Positions 61,343 to 64,000 of a stretch of 64,000 nt of DNA are shown here, piece after piece; positions within the stretch are counted from its first letter, which is position 1, and every line of letters starts with the position of its first letter. Below the pieces are notes generated by a model. It did not search any database. It was given only the letters and a program-made list of their open reading frames with translations, and was not told where the DNA came from. Source of the stretch: Eutreptiella sp. 'Long Island Sound 2002' (Eukaryota; Euglenozoa; Euglenophyceae; Eutreptiales; Eutreptiaceae); contig OZ038379.1 in NCBI GenBank assembly GCA_964036045.1, positions 183,878,897 to 183,942,896 of the forward strand, in the 5' to 3' direction. A program made the translations under genes and the position numbers.

Positions 61343-62182
61343 GTCTGCGGACTGGGTCGTGGAGTGGGGTTTTGGGTATCGGGTTTGCGTATGGAGTTGG
61401 GTGGGAACGGGTGGTGTATCTGCCACTACCCCCCCCTTGTAATAGCTACGCCCTTGTCCAGGCTACAGCGGCCGTAGGGACCACATTAGTTTGGTACCTA
61501 TTTTGGTTCGGTACCAATGTAGTGCAGCCACATAAGACATGGGTTTGGTGACGAATTTGCCAGTTACATGGGGTCATGGACACATTTGTTGTGAGTGTTT
61601 GCCCACCTGAACCCACATAGCTCTGATTTTGGGGATATTTGTGCATTACATTCCCCTTTCTTGCACCAGCTCACCATGTATGTGGTCCAAGCTACAGTAG
61701 GCGTAGGGACCATATTAATTTGGGGCTTTTACAAGGGGGCGGGGGGTACATTACTCCTCTACGCATTGGAGAACCTGGTACAGCAGAGGTTATGTAGCCA
61801 CGTTGCTCCTCTCCGCTTTTGGGCACCAAAATCAAAGACCACAAGTATGGAATATTTCCACATTTGGCCTTTTGTGGTTGCAATTCAACGGCACCATGTG
61901 AACCCATCTGCATGCACCAGGTGACTTGTTTGAGGCCCATGCATTTCGGGGACATTCCCGGGCAAAAGCAATGAAAGTAGGGCACCACAAGCGCTCTCTC
62001 AAGCCACTCCATGGCTCAACTGTGGGGCGGACAATCTGAGACCCGCGTGTCCCAGAGTAGGGCCTGTACAACAAACCAGTTCCCCCTTCGGTTCCTCCAC
62101 TGCCTTAAAAAGGAGTTCCAATCAAGTCTCATCAAACGTGTCCTACATGTCTCCGTGTGTTGCATACTTCATTATAGACATT
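61343..62182. other. Metacaspase intron, no exon recognised
   Basis: It contains Rep-H copy 3. No sequence resembling the p20 continuation (the Y-S-G-H-G or D-S/C-C-H-S-G regions) was found to the window end, so the intron may extend past 64000 or the next exons were missed. Confidence 0.45.
61429..61746 (+). mobile_element. Rep-H copy 3, complete MITE-like element in metacaspase intron
   Basis: Begins CCCCCCCTTGTAATAGCTACG and ends CTTTTACAAGGGGGCGGGGGG, so the CCCCC-TTGTAA terminus is inverted at the other end. The body is 85-90% like copy 2, with CCAAGCTACAGTAGGCGTAGG again near the 3' end. Confidence 0.75.
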
Positions 62183-62401
62183 CCCTCCGTACCTAAAATG
62201 ACCACCTATATTTTAGCTTGTCGAAACACCTCGAAGAAACCTCCAAGCGACCTCAAAGCACCTCGAAGCGACCTCGAAGCGACCTCGAAGCGACCTCCAA
62301 GCCACCTCGAAGCCACCTGTTTCAAGGTGCTTCGAGGTTCTTCGAGGTGGACCTCGAAGTGGGTCAAAATGAACGTGGGTGGTCACTTTCAGTTCGCAGG
62401 G
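62183..62401. mobile_element. Rep-I copy 1, MITE-like, 219 bp
   Basis: Starts CCCTCCGTACCTAAAATGACC and ends TGGTCACTTTCAGTTCGCAGGG; the ends are inverted repeats matching at about 22 of 28 positions. Between them is a CCTCGAAGC tandem (62225-62325) and its inverted form TTCGAGGTTCTTCGAGGTGG, so the whole element folds back. No protein. Confidence 0.75.
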
Positions 62402-63513
62402 TTGGTGACGGCTTCCACCCAATGACTGCACTTAATTGCGTATCCGGACCTGGACCCGAAAACCGCCCGGCACCAGAACAAACACCGCTGGCGAGTGAGA
62501 CGTGCAGTGATCAGTCTGTAGTCAGAATCCGACGGTCCCAGTGGGCTCCCTCATACATGCACGTCGATCCCGGATTTTTGCGCCGGTTTGCCTTTCCGCC
62601 ACGCCAACCTGGAGCATGCAACTCAGTGCCCCCGCCGCACAATAATTAGGACAACTGGGAAAAACCCAGCAGCAGTGGAGAGGGCATCATGGGAAGTGGG
62701 AAGTGGGAAGCGCTGCTCCAGCCGGTCCGGGGACAAGCATGTGACACCTGCACAAAATGCGCCCACGGCGCAAGCACCCCGTCCGCTCCGTTTAGCAACT
62801 CGGTACCGCTCGGGTGGGGGGGGTGGGGTGGAGTGGGCTGGGGTGGCTGGGGGTGTCCCACAACCCCCCCCCCCCCCTTTGGACCCCCCCCGCCTTTAAA
62901 AAATTGGGCCAAATTTTCCTTGGGGCCTTCGGCCGATCAAGATTTTTCTCTGGCGCCTTCGGCGCTACTTAGTTGGGACCTTCGGCACCTTTGGTGCCTC
63001 TAAAAACTCAGCACCACTGGGGGGGGGGGGGGGGGCGGCGGGTGAGCGGCTGGACCCCCCCCACCCCACCTCCGCCCCTTAACAGTAGCCCCGGATGACC
63101 CCCAATTCGGTTCACGGTGCACTCCGCCGGATTGTGTGTGACGAAAGCCCCAGCCGTTGGATGTTGGATGTTGTATGTCTCGTACTCTCACACTACCGCC
63201 CGAGCCCTCCCTTTAGGCCCAAGGTCCAAAACACAGCAGGGCACAGCATGGCTGAGCGGGGCCTGCGTCAGCGAGTGCCGTCCACCCCATGACCCCTGAC
63301 CTGCATGTTCGCCCCTCGCCCGGGAGATGTACGGCCTTGTTTCTTTACCCCAGCCATTGAATTTTCGGGCAGTGCCAGCAGTGAACTGGGACTGTCGCAC
63401 AGAACTGAGAGCAATGAAGACCGTGGCAGGCGCCGTTGGAGCTGATTGCAGTGAAGCAAACCTGACCCTCTGTGGCCCTGCCATTCGGTGTATCCAGGGC
63501 CGTACCCTCCGTA
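62402..63513. other. No recognised gene
   Basis: Long G and C runs (62815-62845, 62864-62890, 63020-63035). CTTCGGCGC and CTTCGGCAC words at 62920-62995 form a small degenerate tandem. Confidence 0.4.
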
Positions 63514-63671
63514 CCCTCCGTACCTAAAATGACCACCTATATTTTTGCTCGTTGAAGCACCACGAACCACCTCGAAGCACCTCGAAGCACCTCAAAGTGT
63601 TTCGAGGTTCTTCGAGGTGGACCTTGAAGTGGGTCAAAATGAACGTAGGTGGTCACTTTCAGTTCGCAGGG
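63514..63671. mobile_element. Rep-I copy 2, MITE-like, 158 bp
   Basis: Same termini as copy 1 with a shorter CCTCGAAGCA core. The first nine bases, (A)CCCTCCGT, are duplicated just upstream (63504-63513). CCGTA before that duplicate and CCGTG after the 3' end could be remnants of a target duplication, but this is weak. Confidence 0.75.
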
Positions 63672-64000
63672 CCGTGCCTTGAGGGACGAGATGTATCTTC
63701 TTTGTGATGTTTCACTGAGGACGGCCTGGCACTTTGCATTGCAGGAAGCGTTTAACCGACGGCAGTCGGCGCTTGAATGACGGCAGTTGATGGTCAAGCG
63801 ACGCTGGTTGGCCGGTGGACGGTGACCGGCAGCCGTTGCTCGGCGGCTGGCGCTTTGTTGAGGTGCCTCGGTTTGTTTGTCTGTCAGGAATTGCGGACCG
63901 CCCGGGGCTCCCCGCTCCCCGTCCTCCCGGTAAGAAGCGTGCCCTCGACCCCCCACCAGTTTCACATACCTCACGCCTCTGTGCCTTTCCGCACGCCTCC
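63672..64000. other. Window end, no recognised gene
   Basis: ACCGACGGCAGTCGG-type words (63754-63800) recur. No domain seen. Confidence 0.4.

Overview
The window looks like nuclear DNA of a GC-rich, intron-rich unicellular eukaryote, probably an alga or protist. The reasons are phase-consistent GT-AG introns, a type I metacaspase gene, a eukaryote-style DUF389 membrane-protein gene, a very long non-LTR retrotransposon, and dense dispersed repeats with long dC/dG runs. The species cannot be named from the sequence alone. No bacterial operon, tRNA, rRNA or CRISPR array was found.

Layout. (1) 1-3.9 kb: two weak exon candidates, several short repeats, and two probable N-terminal exons of the DUF389 gene (3216-3294, 3656-3810). 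(2) 4.1-34.0 kb: a head-to-tail array of retroelements, all in plus orientation and all separated by (CATC)n microsatellite. It holds LINE copy A (degraded), LINE copy B (nearly intact, a 1,992-residue polyprotein with APE-type endonuclease, reverse transcriptase and RNase H, followed by a 382-codon zinc-motif reading frame), a 5.8 kb non-autonomous element N packed with minisatellites but carrying LINE-like 5' and 3' ends, and 5'-truncated LINE copy C. (3) 34.0-35.3 kb: two copies of the repeat that contains the (CATC)n-(CTAC)n target; the second has no insertion and looks like an empty site. (4) 35.66-51.17 kb: eight further exons of the DUF389 gene, with consistent phases at every junction and repeat-filled introns. 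(5) 51.2-60.7 kb: mostly repeats, no recognised gene. (6) 60.77-61.34 kb: one metacaspase exon that carries the p10 end of one caspase-like domain and the first residues of a second p20, so the gene encodes tandem metacaspase domains and continues downstream. (7) 61.3-64.0 kb: two kinds of inverted-repeat (MITE-like) elements, no recognised exon.

How it fits together. If the exons at 3.2-3.8 kb belong to the DUF389 gene, the whole array sits in one intron of that gene and expanded it from roughly 2 kb to 31.85 kb. Insertion appears confined to one strand orientation of one microsatellite, which suggests a microsatellite-targeted non-LTR retrotransposon that also mobilises a VNTR-bearing parasite (element N), by analogy with LINE/SVA pairs. 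The other repeats (families Rep-A to Rep-I) occupy the remaining introns and intergenic DNA.
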